The notes: generated by a model not told the origin, from the sequence alone. Numbered from the stretch's first letter, positions 16,336 to 27,146 are shown. The stretch is 64,000 nucleotides of DNA from VAZQ01 sp963841105 (GCA_963841105.1 CAWJCB010000028.1:124001-188000); one strand, 5' to 3'. Program-made: numbers and translations.

Positions 16336-19151
16336 ATGACCTCACTCGATAGTTTCAGGTGCTGCAAACTCCTCAAAGTAGGCAGCAAGTCGTACGCCTA
16401 TTACAGCTTGGCGGCAGCCGAGAAGAACGGGCTCAAAGGAATTTCGCGCCTTCCCTTCTCCATGAAGGTGCTCCTGGAGAATCTGCTGCGTCACGAGGAT
16501 GGGCGATCCGTTGCCAAAGAAGAACATCCAGGCGGTCGCCCAATGGGTGCGCACCAAGACCTCGGAACGCGAAATCCCGTTTCGCCCGGCTCGCGTGCTG
16601 ATGCAGGATTTCACCGGCGTTCCTGCGGTGGTCGATCTCGCTGCAATGCGCGACGCCATGAAGAAGCTCGGCGGCGACCCGAAAAAGATCAATCCGCTCG
16701 TTCCTGTCGATCTGGTCTGCGATCACTCCGTCGCCGTCACGTTTTTTGGCAGCAACAGCGCGCTCAAAAAGAACGTTGACGAGGAATATCGGCAGAACGG
16801 GGAACGTTACGAGTTCCTCAAATGGTCGCAAAAGTCGTTCGACAACTTCCGTGTGGTACCGCCAGGCACCGGCATCTGTCATCAGGTCAATCTGGAATAT
16901 CTGTCGCAGACGGTCTGGACCCGAAAAGACAAGGTGAAGGTCGACGGCAAGGCGATGCTGGCGGATGTTGCCTATCCGGACACGCTCGTCGGCACCGATT
17001 CTCATACTACCATGGTCAATGGCCTTGCGGTGCTCGGCTGGGGAGTCGGCGGTATCGAGGCGGAGGCGGCCATGCTGGGCCAGCCGTATTCGATGCTGCT
17101 GCCGGAAGTCATTGGGGTGAAGCTCTCGGGCAAGCTCAAGGAGGGCGTGACCGCGACGGATCTCGTGCTCACCGTGACGCAAATGCTTCGCAAGCGCGGA
17201 GTTGTCGGCAAGTTCGTGGAGTTTTTTGGTCCCGGCCTTGCCAATCTGTCCATTGCCGACCGCGCCACCATAGGAAACATGTCCCCCGAATATGGTGCGA
17301 CCTGCGGCTTCTTCCCGGTGGACGACGATACGCTGCGTTACCTCACCGATACCGGACGGCCGAAGGCGCTTACCGAATTGGTAGCGGCTTACGCCAAGGC
17401 GCAGGGCATGTACCGCACCAAGTCAACCCCAGATCCCGTTTTCACGGACGTGCTCAAGCTCGAGCTTGAGGAGGTCGAGCCTTCGCTTGCGGGCCCAAAA
17501 CGGCCGCAGGACCGCGTCGCCCTCAAGGACGTAAAATCGGGTTTCGCCACGGCAATGGAGAAGGAGTTCGGCAAAGACGGCGACGGTGAAAAAGAGATCT
17601 TTGACCTGCACCCATCGCTTGCGACCTCGCTCGACAAGAATTTTGCAAAGGCCGGCGCATCCGGCCGTGTTCCGGTCGAGGGCCGAAATCATGATCTCGG
17701 GCACGGCGATGTGGTGATCGCCGCGATCACCTCCTGCACAAACACATCGAACCCGAGTGTTATGGTCGGGGCGGGATTGCTTGCACGTAAGGCGGCGGCC
17801 AAGGGGTTGACGGTGAAGCCCTGGGTCAAAACCTCCCTGGCGCCGGGATCGCAGGTCGTGGCGGAGTATCTGAGCAAATCGGGGTTGCAAAAGGAGCTCG
17901 ATAAGCTCGGGTACAATCTCGTGGGCTTTGGCTGCACAACCTGCATAGGCAATTCGGGGCCGCTGGCTCCCGAGATCTCCAAGGCAATCAACGACAAGGA
18001 TTCTGGTCGCGGCCGCCGTTTTGTCCGGCAACCGCAACTTCGAGGGTCGCGTGAACGCCGACGTGCGCGCGAATTATCTTGCCTCGCCGCCGCTGGTCGT
18101 CGCCTACGCGCTCGCTGGCTCAATGTATTCCGACCTGTTGAAGCAGCCGCTCGGCATGGACAAGAGCGGAAAGAAGGTCTTTCTCAAGGACATCTGGCCG
18201 AGCAATCGCGAAATCAGCGAGGTGGTGCGCAAGACCATCACCAAGCAGATGTTCGCGAAGAAATATGCCGATGTGTTCAAGGGGGATGCCCATTGGCGGG
18301 CGATCACCGTGAAGGGAGGGTTGACCTACGCCTGGGACAAGAAATCAACCTACGTGCAAAATCCGCCGTATTTTGCAGGAATGGGCCGCCATCCCGCCCC
18401 GCTAAGCGACATCGTGGATGCGCGCGTGCTCTGCTTGTTGCTCGATTCGATTACAACCGATCACATCTCGCCAGCCGGCTCGATCAAGGTCAACTCGCCT
18501 GCCGGAAAGTATCTGATAGAGCACAAGGTGAAGCCCGCCGACTTCAACCAATACGGCACCCGGCGCGGCAATCACGAAGTGATGATGCGCGGCACCTTCG
18601 CCAATATCCGGCTGAAGAACCAGATGGTGCCAGGCGTGGAAGGCGGCGTCACGGTGCACTATCCCTCGCGTCAGCGCATGTCGATCTTCGATGCCGCCAT
18701 GCGCTACAAGAGCGATCATGTGCCCCTGGTCTTATTCGCGGGAAAGGAGTACGGCAGCGGCTCTTCGCGCGATTGGGCGGCGAAAGGCCCGAATCTCCTC
18801 GGCGTGCGAGCGGTAATCTGCCAATCATTCGAGCGGATTCATCGCTCGAACCTGATTGGAATGGGTGTGCTCCCGCTTTGCTTCGAGGAGGGCACATCGT
18901 GGCAGACGTTGGAGCTCAAAGGCGACGAGCAGGTCACCATCCGCGGACTGCATGGGGAGATCAAACCCCGCCAGCGCATGGTCGCCGAGATCGTTGCCGC
19001 CGATGGCGCGCTCAGGAGAATTCCGCTGATACCCCGCATCGATACGCTCGATGAGCTGGAATATTTCAAGCATGGCGGCATCTTGCATTACGTGCTGCGC
19101 CAGCTTGTTGCTGATGCTCCCTGGGGTCACCTTGATTTGAGTGGCGGGTGA
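16336..19151 (+). CDS. acnA: Aconitate hydratase AcnA, two frameshifts as sequenced
   Basis: [4Fe-4S] enzyme interconverting citrate and isocitrate. About 937 residues once two +1 shifts are removed: an extra base near 16525 (AAA GAA GAA C ATC CAG) and one near 18003 (GAT T CTG GTC). The pieces are 16336-16524 (MTSLDSFRCCK to VAKEE), 16526-18002 (IQAVAQW to AINDKD) and 18004-19151. Cluster ligands are in SCTNTSNPS and GCTTCIGN, and the swivel domain carries GKEYGSGSSRDWAAKG. Every domain is otherwise well conserved, so errors rather than decay are likely. Divergent from ccmA as in related genomes. Confidence 0.92.
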
Positions 19152-19294
19152 TCGCGCAACAGACTATCAAATAACCGTCGCCGGTTTAGAGAATGCCGAC
19201 CGGTCTTCCCGGCTACTTTGCCCGTTGTTGCCAGACGCTCGGCACGCTTCGCTTACAGCCAATTTGACGGGGACAAGTCGGGGACTGATCGATC

Positions 19295-20032
19295 ATGGCG
19301 CGTCGGTGTCTTACTTATCTGCTTGTTGCGTCCTGCGGTGCCACACTGCTTAGCCCTTCGGCGCGATCGCAGACCCGCGGCGTGGTGGAGCTGTTCACAA
19401 GTCAGGGCTGCTCGTCCTGCCCGCCTGCAGACGCATTATTGGCGGATCTCGCGGATGATCCTTCCCTGGTCGCCATCAGCCTGCCGATCGACTATTGGGA
19501 CTATCTCGGCTGGAAGGATACTCTGGCCGAGCCCCGTCATACCGCCCGCCAGAAGGCCTACGCCCATGTGCGCGGGGACGGCCAAGTCTATACGCCGCAA
19601 GCGGTCGTGAATGGCAGCATTCATGCATTGGGCAGCGACAAAGCCGCCATAGAGGCTGCGATCACGAAGACGCACAAGAATGGCGCCATGTCAGTCAAGC
19701 CACTCAGGCTCGAAGTGAACGCCGCTCACATCGATCTTGCTCTTCCTCAGGCAGACGGGCCGGCCACCGCGGAAGCGTGGCTATGCGGCCTGATGAAGAC
19801 GGCAAGCATCGCGATTGCGCGCGGCGAGAACAAGGGCCGTACCGTTACCTATCACAATGTCGCGCGGCGTTGGATCAAGCTTGGTGATTGGACCGGACAG
19901 TCCAAATCCTGGAGTGTGCCGACCCAGGCGCTTGCGGGTGATGGTATCAACGAAGCAGCGGTCCTATTGCAGAGTGGCACGGCCGAAAAGCCGAAGGCGA
20001 TTCTTGCCGCAGCCTTCGCGACGCTGCGATGA
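19295..20032 (+). CDS. DUF1223 thioredoxin-fold exported protein
   Basis: 245 residues with an N-terminal signal-like segment (LTYLLVASCGATLLSPSARSQ) and then the DUF1223 hallmark VELFTSQGCSSCPPADALL, a CxxC motif in a thioredoxin-like fold. PIDYWDYLGWKDTLA and QVYTPQAVVNG are further family blocks. The function is unknown; export and the CxxC suggest a periplasmic redox or metal-handling role (inference). It follows acnA on the same strand after 143 bases. Confidence 0.85.
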   Translation: MARRCLTYLLVASCGATLLSPSARSQTRGVVELFTSQGCSSCPPADALLADLADDPSLVAISLPIDYWDYLGWKDTLAEPRHTARQKAYAHVRGDGQVYTPQAVVNGSIHALGSDKAAIEAAITKTHKNGAMSVKPLRLEVNAAHIDLALPQADGPATAEAWLCGLMKTASIAIARGENKGRTVTYHNVARRWIKLGDWTGQSKSWSVPTQALAGDGINEAAVLLQSGTAEKPKAILAAAFATLR

Positions 20033-20487
20033 AATCAGGGATCAGATGCCGTAGATCAGACTGATTCTCCGGACTTGAGCTCTGAATATTTGCTTCCTGC
20101 CTCTGAAATTTTGCTCTCTGACATCTGAAATGGGCCCGGCCCACCTCCGAGCTCCGGGGGCTGGGGGCTGAGCGATCCGGGTTTCGATGGCAAACCGGGC
20201 CCTGGGCAACGTTTCCATTCTCGATGGTGGGCCTGGCGCCCGGTTGGCGGCAGTTGGGCAGCAGTATGATCCGATTGAATTATGCGTGAGGCTGGCGTGA
20301 CCGGCCGTTCTCGAACCTCCCTTTCAAAGGAGGTATTATCGGAGCTTGCTGGGCGGCCATATGCGGTAGCCTTGCGTCAGGACGAGGTCGGAACGCAGCA
20401 TCTGGCGTTTGCCCCCGGTTGCCCCTTGCTCATGCCTGCTTCCGGCGCGATCATCCGCCGTCCAGGATGTTCATGAAGGAGGCGCCG
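20033..20487. other. 455-base gap with CTCTGA/ATCAGA-rich repeat
   Basis: No gene is visible. The first ~100 bases (about 20035-20130) contain repeated ATCAG and CTCTGA words (GGATCAGATG, CTCTGACATCTGAAAT) related to the hairpin sequence at 27114-27161. The next ~70 bases are a GC-rich stretch with runs of C and G. The last 25 bases contain the strong ribosome binding site AAGGAGG of the DUF2794 gene. Confidence 0.5.
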
Positions 20488-20859
20488 ATGAGCAATGGCG
20501 ATGCTGAACCGAGCGAGCTGCACGGGGGCGAGGCGCTGGCTTCGCCGTCCGCCCCCGGAGCTCGCGTGACTTTCGATCGTCGGGAGCTCGGTCGGATATT
20601 AAGCTTGTATGGCCGCCAAGTTGCCGCTGGTGAATGGCGTGACTATGCAATCGATTTTTTACGGGACCGTGCGGTTTTCTCTGTGTTTCGCCGCGCCAGC
20701 GAGGTGCCAATTTACCGCATTGAGAAAAATCCAAGGCTGGCGCGCCGCCAAGGCGCCTACAGCATCGTTTCAGCCACGGGCCTTGTTGTGCGCCGCGGCC
20801 ATGAGCTCGATCGCGTGCTGCGCGCAATTGACAAATCGCTACGGGTGGTAGCGAGCTGA
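20488..20859 (+). CDS. DUF2794 family protein
   Basis: 123 residues. The core VTFDRRELGRILSLYGR, RDYAIDFLRDRAVFSVFRR and YRIEKNPRLARRQGAYS is the DUF2794 signature of alphaproteobacteria; function unknown. The ATG at 20488 is preferred over upstream ATGs because AAGGAGG lies 5-6 bases before it. The 3' end overlaps the convergent acetyltransferase gene by 21 bases. Confidence 0.88.
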   Translation: MSNGDAEPSELHGGEALASPSAPGARVTFDRRELGRILSLYGRQVAAGEWRDYAIDFLRDRAVFSVFRRASEVPIYRIEKNPRLARRQGAYSIVSATGLVVRRGHELDRVLRAIDKSLRVVAS

Positions 20860-21378
20860 TGGCGCTGAGGCGGCGCCTTCTCCCAGCGGCCTCTGCATCA
20901 AGACGCTGTCGAGCCAGCGGCCAAACTTGAAGCCGACATTGTCGAGCGTTCCCACCATACGGAATCCCAGCCCGCGATGGAGCTCTATCGAGGCTGCATT
21001 CGCGGAATCTCCGATTACCGCGATCATTTGCCGAAATCCCCGTGTCTGCGAATCCCGTATAAGTCCGTCGAGCAACGCGTGACCAATCCCCTGCCGCTGT
21101 GATCGCGGGGCGACATAGATCGAGTCCTCGATGCTCCAGCGATACGCCGGCCGCGCGCGATGAGGCCCGGCATAGGCATAGCCTGCGATGGTCTTGCCAA
21201 GCTCAGCGACCAGAAAAGGGTAACCATCCGCGCACAAGGCGACGTAACGTCGCCTCATCTCACTCTCGTCCGGCGGATCGGTCTCGAAAGATGCCGTTCC
21301 GTAGCGTACGGCGTGGTCGTAGATGCGGGTGACCGCGGCAAGGTCAGCAGGCTCGGCGGGGCGAATGGATGCGACCAT
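20839..21378 (-). CDS. GNAT N-acetyltransferase, phosphinothricin acetyltransferase-like
   Basis: 179 residues. IRPAEPADLAAVTRIYDHAV, GTASFETDPPDESEM and the acetyl-CoA loop SQRQGIGHALLDGLI match the Pat/Bar-type GNAT subfamily, which acetylates phosphinothricin, methionine sulfoximine or related amines; the true substrate is not known. FRMVGTLDNVGFKFGRWLDSV is the usual C-terminal block. The ATG at 21378 is chosen because the 16 residues upstream are atypical. Convergent overlap with the DUF2794 gene. Confidence 0.85.
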   Translation of the reverse strand: MVASIRPAEPADLAAVTRIYDHAVRYGTASFETDPPDESEMRRRYVALCADGYPFLVAELGKTIAGYAYAGPHRARPAYRWSIEDSIYVAPRSQRQGIGHALLDGLIRDSQTRGFRQMIAVIGDSANAASIELHRGLGFRMVGTLDNVGFKFGRWLDSVLMQRPLGEGAASAPSARYHP

Positions 21379-21432
21379 GATTGCCACGGCACGGCGTTCA
21401 AGCCGGACGACGCGTCCGTGAGCCAAACAAGA

Positions 21433-21457
21433 ACGCCCCGGCGGGTGGCCGGGGCGT
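21433..21457 (-). terminator. Rho-independent terminator of the Bax-inhibitor-1 gene
   Basis: A perfect 10-base stem (21433-21442 with 21448-21457, arm ACGCCCCGGC) and 5-base loop. Read on the minus strand it is followed by a T-rich stretch (TTCTTGTTTGG). It lies 26 bases after the stop of the gene ending at 21483. Confidence 0.8.
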
Positions 21458-21482
21458 CACAACAAACCGAGAGGCTCAAGGC

Positions 21483-22241
21483 TCAGCGGCGATCGCCGAG
21501 AAATCGCAGCATGAAAAGGAAGAGGTTGATGAAGTCGAGGTATAGCGACAGCGCACCCATGACCGCCTTGCGGCCGACGATTGTGCCGTCTTCCATCGGG
21601 TCGTACATTTCCTTGATGCGCTGCGTGTCCCAGGCAGTAAGACCGGCAAAGATGAGCACACCGGCCGCGGAGATCACGAAGTCCAGCCCTGTGCTCTTGA
21701 GGAACAGGTTGACCAGGCTGGCGATGATCAGTCCGATCAGTCCCATGATCATGAAGGAGCCGATCGCCGAAAGATCACGCTGCGTGGTGTAGCCATACAG
21801 GCTCAGGGCGCCAAACGAAGCGGCCGAGATGAAGAACACGCGGGTAATGGATGCCCCGGTATAGGTCAGAAATACCGAGGAAAGCATGAGCCCGAGCAAT
21901 GCGGCATACACCATGAAAAGCGTAAAGGCCGTCGATGGCGCAAGTGAGCTGATTCGCCAGCTGATCAGAAAGACGAGCCCAAGCGTGCCAAGAAAAAGGA
22001 CGAGCACGGCCGGGCCGCTGAAGATCATTTGACCGAACGGGGTGAGCACCAAGCGTCCAGCCGATTCCGTAACAGCAGCATTGAAGGTCAGCCAGGAGAC
22101 GACGCCAGTCAGCGCCACGCCCATGGCCATGTAGTTGTAGACGCGAATCATGTAGGCGCGCAGACCCTCATCGATCGCGATGCCCCGGTCCGCACCGACG
22201 CTACGTCCGGCAGCGGCGTAGTTCCGGTCGAAATTCGACAT
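21483..22241 (-). CDS. Bax inhibitor-1 (BI-1/YccA) family membrane protein
   Basis: 252-residue protein with about seven hydrophobic helices after a ~25-residue soluble N-terminus. The block GLTAWDTQRIKEMYD and the closing LYLDFINLFLFMLRFLGDRR are hallmarks of the BI-1 family (YbhL/YccA-like; pH-sensitive calcium-leak or FtsH-modulating proteins in characterised members). It is a single-gene unit with its own terminator downstream; the 243 bases upstream, to the ABC permease gene, contain no other gene. Confidence 0.92.
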   Translation of the reverse strand: MSNFDRNYAAAGRSVGADRGIAIDEGLRAYMIRVYNYMAMGVALTGVVSWLTFNAAVTESAGRLVLTPFGQMIFSGPAVLVLFLGTLGLVFLISWRISSLAPSTAFTLFMVYAALLGLMLSSVFLTYTGASITRVFFISAASFGALSLYGYTTQRDLSAIGSFMIMGLIGLIIASLVNLFLKSTGLDFVISAAGVLIFAGLTAWDTQRIKEMYDPMEDGTIVGRKAVMGALSLYLDFINLFLFMLRFLGDRR

Positions 22242-22484
22242 GGAAATCCCTCTCTGTCATTCCCGGCCGTGAGGCCGTATGGATGGCGGCGCCTACCCGG
22301 CAGACCGGCTGGCGACCCATGCGCGAAATCTAATGCGGGAATTGTTCCGGCGCCAGATGGCACAACCGACTTTTGTTAACGCTCCCTCACCCGACGAAGT
22401 GGCGGATGACGCATGACATTTTGTTCATCCCCGGTCGTCAGAAGGACAGCCGTCGCGACGAGTTGTCGCTCATGCGGGGTCGGG

Positions 22485-25097
22485 TCAGAGGTTGCGCAAC
22501 ACTGTTGCCGGCTTTTGCCCCAGCGCCCGGAAGGTGCCGATCAGTCCAAGCGCAACTGTCCCGACAATCGCCCCCAGCGCGCACGCAAGGAGCGGCGCTG
22601 GCAGCCACACGAAGGGCAGGTTCATGAGGCGGCCGAGAACGTAAGCAGCGGCTGCCGATCCCGCTGCCGTCGCAAGCACTGCCGCTGCGAGACCCAGCAT
22701 GAGATACTCGAGCGCATAGGCGCATATGAGCCGCATGCGCGTCGCGCCGACGACCTTGAGGACGATGGCCTCATACACGCGTCAACGGTGACCGGCTGCC
22801 AGCGCCCCGGCAAGCACGAGCACGGCGACCAACAAGGTAAGTGCGCTTGCTGTGCGGATTGCAAGGGCAAGGTTGGTGACGGTGTTGCCGACGGTATCAA
22901 GCAACTCTTTGACGCGAAGGGCCGTCACGCCCGGAAACGCATCCGCCACAGCTCTGAGCAGCGACGCCTCCTCGCTGCTCGTGCTTCCGGCTGGATAGGT
23001 GAGCGTGGCGATATGCGAATTGGGCGCGCCCCGGAAGGTGTTGGACGAGAATACCATGACGAAATTCATGCCCAGACTTTGCCAATCGACCGCGCGCAGA
23101 TTGGCAACCGTGGCGTTAAGATTGCGGCCGAGCACATTGACGGTGACCGTATCGCCAACCTTGAGGCCGAGGCCGTTTGCGACGCGCTGCTCAAAGGACA
23201 CCAGCGGCGGCCCCTGGTAATCAGCCTTCCACCACTTTCCCGCTACGAGCCGCGAGCCCGGCGGCGGATCATCCGCATAGGTGATGCCCCGGTCGCTCTG
23301 CAGGGCCCAGGCGGAGTCCGGCGGCAATCTGAGATTCTCGGCCGACACGCCATTTGCCGCAATGATCCGGCCGCGCAACATCGGCACTTCGCGCAACGCT
23401 GCGCGCGGAGCGTTTGCCTGGATAAACTCGCCGAACTTCTTCGCATCGCGCGCGGGAATGTCAATGAAATAGAAGCTCGGCGCCCGCTCGGGCAACGCGG
23501 CCAGGAATTGACGTTGCAAATTTCCGTCGATCGCAACCACAGTGACGAGCAGGGTCAGCCCCAACCCGAGGGAGATGACAACGCTGGGCGTGAGTGCGCC
23601 CGGGCGATGGATGTTGGCGATGGCGAGCCGAATGACGGGAGCGCCTGAGCTGGGAATACGCCGGGCAAGAAACATGAGCAGCGCAGCGACCAAACGGAGC
23701 AGCACGAACACCGCCGCGGCAGCGGCGACGAATAGGGCCGCGATTCTCCGGTCGTGAGCGAGACCCACCGCGAGCGCAGCGAGCGTTATCACCGCGATTG
23801 CACTGGCCAGAACGTAGCGCGCAGGCGGCCATCGTGCATCGCCGCCGAGCACATCCCGAAATAATGCCGAGACGGGTACGTCATGAGCGCGTCCGAGCGG
23901 CCAAACGGCAAAAGCCATGGTCGTGAGCAGACCGTAAAGGAGGGCAAGTGCGAGACCGCCTGGATGGAACGCCGGCTCGAGCGGCAATGGAAGCACTGCA
24001 CCGAAAATCCAGGCGATGAGATAGGGCATCGCTGCGCCGACCAGGAGGCCGGGTAACGCTCCCAATATCGCCAGCGTCATCACCTGAAAAAAATAAATGG
24101 CAAACACGCGCGAGCTCGTGGCACCAAGGGATTTGAGCGTAGCGATGACCTCCCAACGGCGATCAAGATGAGCTTTGACCGCATTGGCGACCCCTACTCC
24201 GCCGATCAGCAGCGCGGTGAGCCCGACGAGAGTGAGATACTGCGTGAAGCGCTCGACGTTCTGGGCCAGCGCAGGCGAGGCATTTGCGCGCGATCGGATC
24301 TCCCACCCAGCTTCCGGCAGTTGCGTCTGCGCCGCCGCCGTTACTGCGCGAGCGGCAGCGTCACCTTCGTTGTTGCGCGGCAGCCGGAGGCGATAGTGCC
24401 ATCGCACAACGCTGCCTGGCTGGAGCAATCCTGTCGCGCGCAAGGCGGTTTGGCTTACGAGCAGGCGCGGTCCGAACCCAAGGCCACCGCCAAGCTTGTC
24501 CGGCTCGGACTGGAGCACGGAACGAATCTCGAAGGCGGCCGAGCCGAGACTCACGCGCGCACCCGGCGAAACACCTAGCCGCGCAAGCAGCGCCGGATCA
24601 GCAGCAGCGCCAAATACGCCATCGCGCTCGGCGAGCACCTCCGGCAGCGGTTGCTGCGGTTCGAGGGCCAGACCGCCGTAAAGGGGGTAGGAATTATCGA
24701 TCGCCTTGAGCTCGACCAGCGCGGCACGCCCGTCCGGCGTGCGCGCCATCGCCCGCATGGTGGCGGCAACGGACATTGCGCCTTGTTGCTCGCGAGCTTG
24801 ACTCTCCAGAAACTGGCGCTCACCGGCACTTGCCTCGCGCAGGCTGAGAGAGAATGCGAGGTCGCCGCCGAGAATGACCCTGCCCTCGCGCGCAAGCCCG
24901 TCGGCGAGGCCGGACGCAACCGAACCCACCCCTGCGATCGCCATGACCCCGAGGCCAATGCAGGCGATGAGCACATAGAAGCCGCGCAAGCCGCCGCGCA
25001 GCTCGCGGCCAGCGATGCGAAGGGGGAGGATAAGGTTGGTACGCGCAGAACCAACGGCCGGCTGCGTCGCCGATTGACCTGGCCAGAAGAGCGTCAT
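22485..25097 (-). CDS. YbbP-type ABC transporter permease, interrupted by in-frame TGA
   Basis: FtsX/MacB-like permease of about 870 codons with transmembrane clusters near the N-terminus (~20-45), centre and C-terminus, and large periplasmic domains. The frame continues through a TGA at 22782-22784: upstream ends LAGALAAGHR and downstream resumes RVYEAIVLKVVGATR, matching the continuous family sequence, with one residue (usually Ala) replaced by the stop. This removes the last ~98 residues including the final helices. The start at 25097 overlaps the ATPase stop (ATGA). With the ATPase and divergent esterase the arrangement mirrors E. coli ybbA-ybbP/tesA. Confidence 0.87.
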
Positions 25098-25816
25098 GCC
25101 GGTGATTTTCCGCGGTGCTCCCCCGCCTCGACCCGTCCCGAGCGCAGCCTGACCATGCGGTCGCAACGCGCGGCCAGTGTCACATCATGCGTGACGAGCA
25201 CAAGCGTGGTGCCATGTTGGCGGTGCTTGGCGAAGAGAAGCTCGATGATCTCCGCACCCGTGGCGTCATCGAGATTGCCCGTAGGTTCGTCCGCCAGGAG
25301 AATTGCGGGCTCTGTCACCAGCGCGCGCGCAAGCGCCACGCGTTGCTGCTCGCCGCCGGATAGCTCGGCCGGATAGTGTTGTCGCCGTTCCCGCAACCCA
25401 ACAGCATCCAGTTCGCGCGCCGCGCGCTCCCGCGCGTTGCCGGCGCCGGCGAATTCCAGAGGAATCGCCACGTTCTCAACCGCGGTCATGGTCGGGATGA
25501 GATGGAACGATTGGAAGACGATCCCCACATTACGTCCACGGAACAGCGCCAGCGTGTCCTCATCCAGATGGCACAAGGTTTCGCCGGCGACCATGACCGC
25601 ACCTGAATCGACGCGCTCCAGTCCTGCTATGACCATGAGCAGTGTTGATTTACCCGAGCCGGATGGGCCGACGAGACCGACGGCTTCGCCGCGCCCTATA
25701 TGGAGGTCGATATCTCTGAGGATATGGACGCGTCCCGCGCCCTTTCCGAGGGATAAGTTCACGCCGACAAGTGCAATGGCGCCTTCCGCGCGCCCTGGCC
25801 TGGAGGTGTCGTGCAT
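25094..25816 (-). CDS. YbbA-type ABC transporter ATP-binding protein
   Basis: 240-residue ATPase of the LolD/YbbA/MacB type. Walker A GPSGSGKST, Q-loop region VGIVFQSFHLIP, signature LSGGEQQRVALARAL and Walker B ILLADEPTGNLD are intact. It pairs with the downstream permease (ATGA overlap); substrates of YbbAP systems are not established. The start ATG at 25814-25816 shares three bases with the divergent esterase start, leaving no intergenic DNA if both starts are right. Confidence 0.9.
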   Translation of the reverse strand: MHDTSRPGRAEGAIALVGVNLSLGKGAGRVHILRDIDLHIGRGEAVGLVGPSGSGKSTLLMVIAGLERVDSGAVMVAGETLCHLDEDTLALFRGRNVGIVFQSFHLIPTMTAVENVAIPLEFAGAGNARERAARELDAVGLRERRQHYPAELSGGEQQRVALARALVTEPAILLADEPTGNLDDATGAEIIELLFAKHRQHGTTLVLVTHDVTLAARCDRMVRLRSGRVEAGEHRGKSPA

Positions 25817-26519
25817 GGGAGATGGCTCTTTGGTGCTGCCGTCGTGCTCATATTGGCATTGTCGCGCCGCAGTCCATATCGCGAGTCTGCTCGCGATGGT
25901 CTTGACCGGCTCTCCCTCGCGTGCGGAGGCTGCCGGCGCGCCTGATCGGTTGATTCGCATCGTCGCATTGGGGGATTCTCTTACGGCAGGACTTGGATTG
26001 CCGCTGGCGGACTCCTTTCCGTCCAAGCTCGAAGCGAGGCTCAAGGCCAAGGGGAACCCAGTCGAGATCATCAATGCTGGCGTGTCGGGCGATACGGCAT
26101 CCGCGGGCTTGGCACGCCTCGACTGGTCTGTGCCTGAGGAAGCCGATGCGGCGATCGTCGAGCTTGGCGCGAATGACATGCTCCTCGGGCTCAAGCCAAG
26201 CACTACCCGCCGCGCGCTGTCGGAAATCGTGCGACGTCTCCGGACGCGGGGAGTGGTCGTCTTGCTCGCCGGGATGCGGGCTGCCCCAAATCTCGGGATC
26301 GAATATGGAAGTGAGTTCGAGCAAATCTTTCCTGACATTGCGGCCAAGAATGATGCGCTCCTTTATCCGTTTTTTCTCGAAGGGGTGGCGGCTGATGCGA
26401 AGCTCAACCAAAGGGACGGCATTCATCCGACCGCGGCTGGCGTTGAAGTTATTGTTGCGCGCATTCTGCCGATGGTCGAAGAGCTCATCGGACAGGTGCG
26501 GCACAAGCGCCGCAGCTGA
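25815..26519 (+). CDS. tesA: Arylesterase / acyl-CoA thioesterase I, TesA-like GDSL hydrolase
   Basis: SGNH/GDSL hydrolase with an N-terminal signal sequence (HIASLLAMVLTGSPSRAEAAG), so probably periplasmic. Catalytic blocks: ALGDSLTAGLGLP (nucleophile Ser), GVSGDTASAG, ELGANDMLLG (oxyanion Asn) and DGIHPTAAG (Asp and His). 234 residues from the ATG at 25815; a GTG at 25833 is a reasonable alternative start that would free space for the divergent ATPase gene. The divergent ybbA-ybbP pairing supports a TesA-like identity. Confidence 0.9.
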   Translation: MGDGSLVLPSCSYWHCRAAVHIASLLAMVLTGSPSRAEAAGAPDRLIRIVALGDSLTAGLGLPLADSFPSKLEARLKAKGNPVEIINAGVSGDTASAGLARLDWSVPEEADAAIVELGANDMLLGLKPSTTRRALSEIVRRLRTRGVVVLLAGMRAAPNLGIEYGSEFEQIFPDIAAKNDALLYPFFLEGVAADAKLNQRDGIHPTAAGVEVIVARILPMVEELIGQVRHKRRS

Positions 26520-26582
26520 GTTTGAAGCGCGCGGCGGCACAGCTCCAATTCCTATATGATACAGGAAGCAACCTAGCGTGCC

Positions 26583-27146
26583 ATGCCCCGCCTCTTCACC
26601 GGTCTCGAAATCCCTCGCAGTGTCGTGGAATTGCTCGCGACCTTGCGGGGCGGACTTCCCGGGGCGCGGTGGATTGATCCTGAAAACTACCATGTCACCC
26701 TCCGCTTCATTGGCGATGTAGACGACGTCATCGCGCACGAGGTGGCATCTCTGCTCGGCAGAGTACGCCGTCAACGTTTCGAAATGCGCGTGGAGGACCT
26801 CAAGTCATTCGGCGGACGCAAGCCGCGGGCGCTGGTCGCGACCCTCGGGCCGGAACGTGCGCTCATGGAATTGCAGGCAGAGCACGAGCGTTTAATGCAG
26901 CGCGTCGGGCTGGAGCCGGACGGTCGCAAATACACCCCACATGTGACGCTCGCGCGATTACGGGAATCCTCGAATCGGCAAGTAGCCGAGTATTTGAGCC
27001 TGCGCGCGCCGTTTCGCTCTTCGCCCTTTGCCGTATCCCGTTTCGTGCTGTTCTCCTCTCGAATGTCCTCCGGCGGTGGACCTTATGTTGTCGAAGCTGC
27101 TTACCCATTGTCAGATATCAGAGCTCAGATGTCAGAGATCAGATGA
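26583..27146 (+). CDS. thpR: RNA 2',3'-cyclic phosphodiesterase (2'-5' RNA ligase family)
   Basis: 187-residue 2H phosphoesterase. Both catalytic HxTx motifs are visible, YHVTLRFIGD (about residue 37) and PHVTLARL (about residue 119). The last ~11 residues (SDIRAQMSEIR) are encoded by an intergenic repeat sequence and are unlike the family, so the native stop was probably lost and replaced by one in the repeat. It lies 63 bases after the esterase gene on the same strand. Confidence 0.88.
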   Translation: MPRLFTGLEIPRSVVELLATLRGGLPGARWIDPENYHVTLRFIGDVDDVIAHEVASLLGRVRRQRFEMRVEDLKSFGGRKPRALVATLGPERALMELQAEHERLMQRVGLEPDGRKYTPHVTLARLRESSNRQVAEYLSLRAPFRSSPFAVSRFVLFSSRMSSGGGPYVVEAAYPLSDIRAQMSEIR

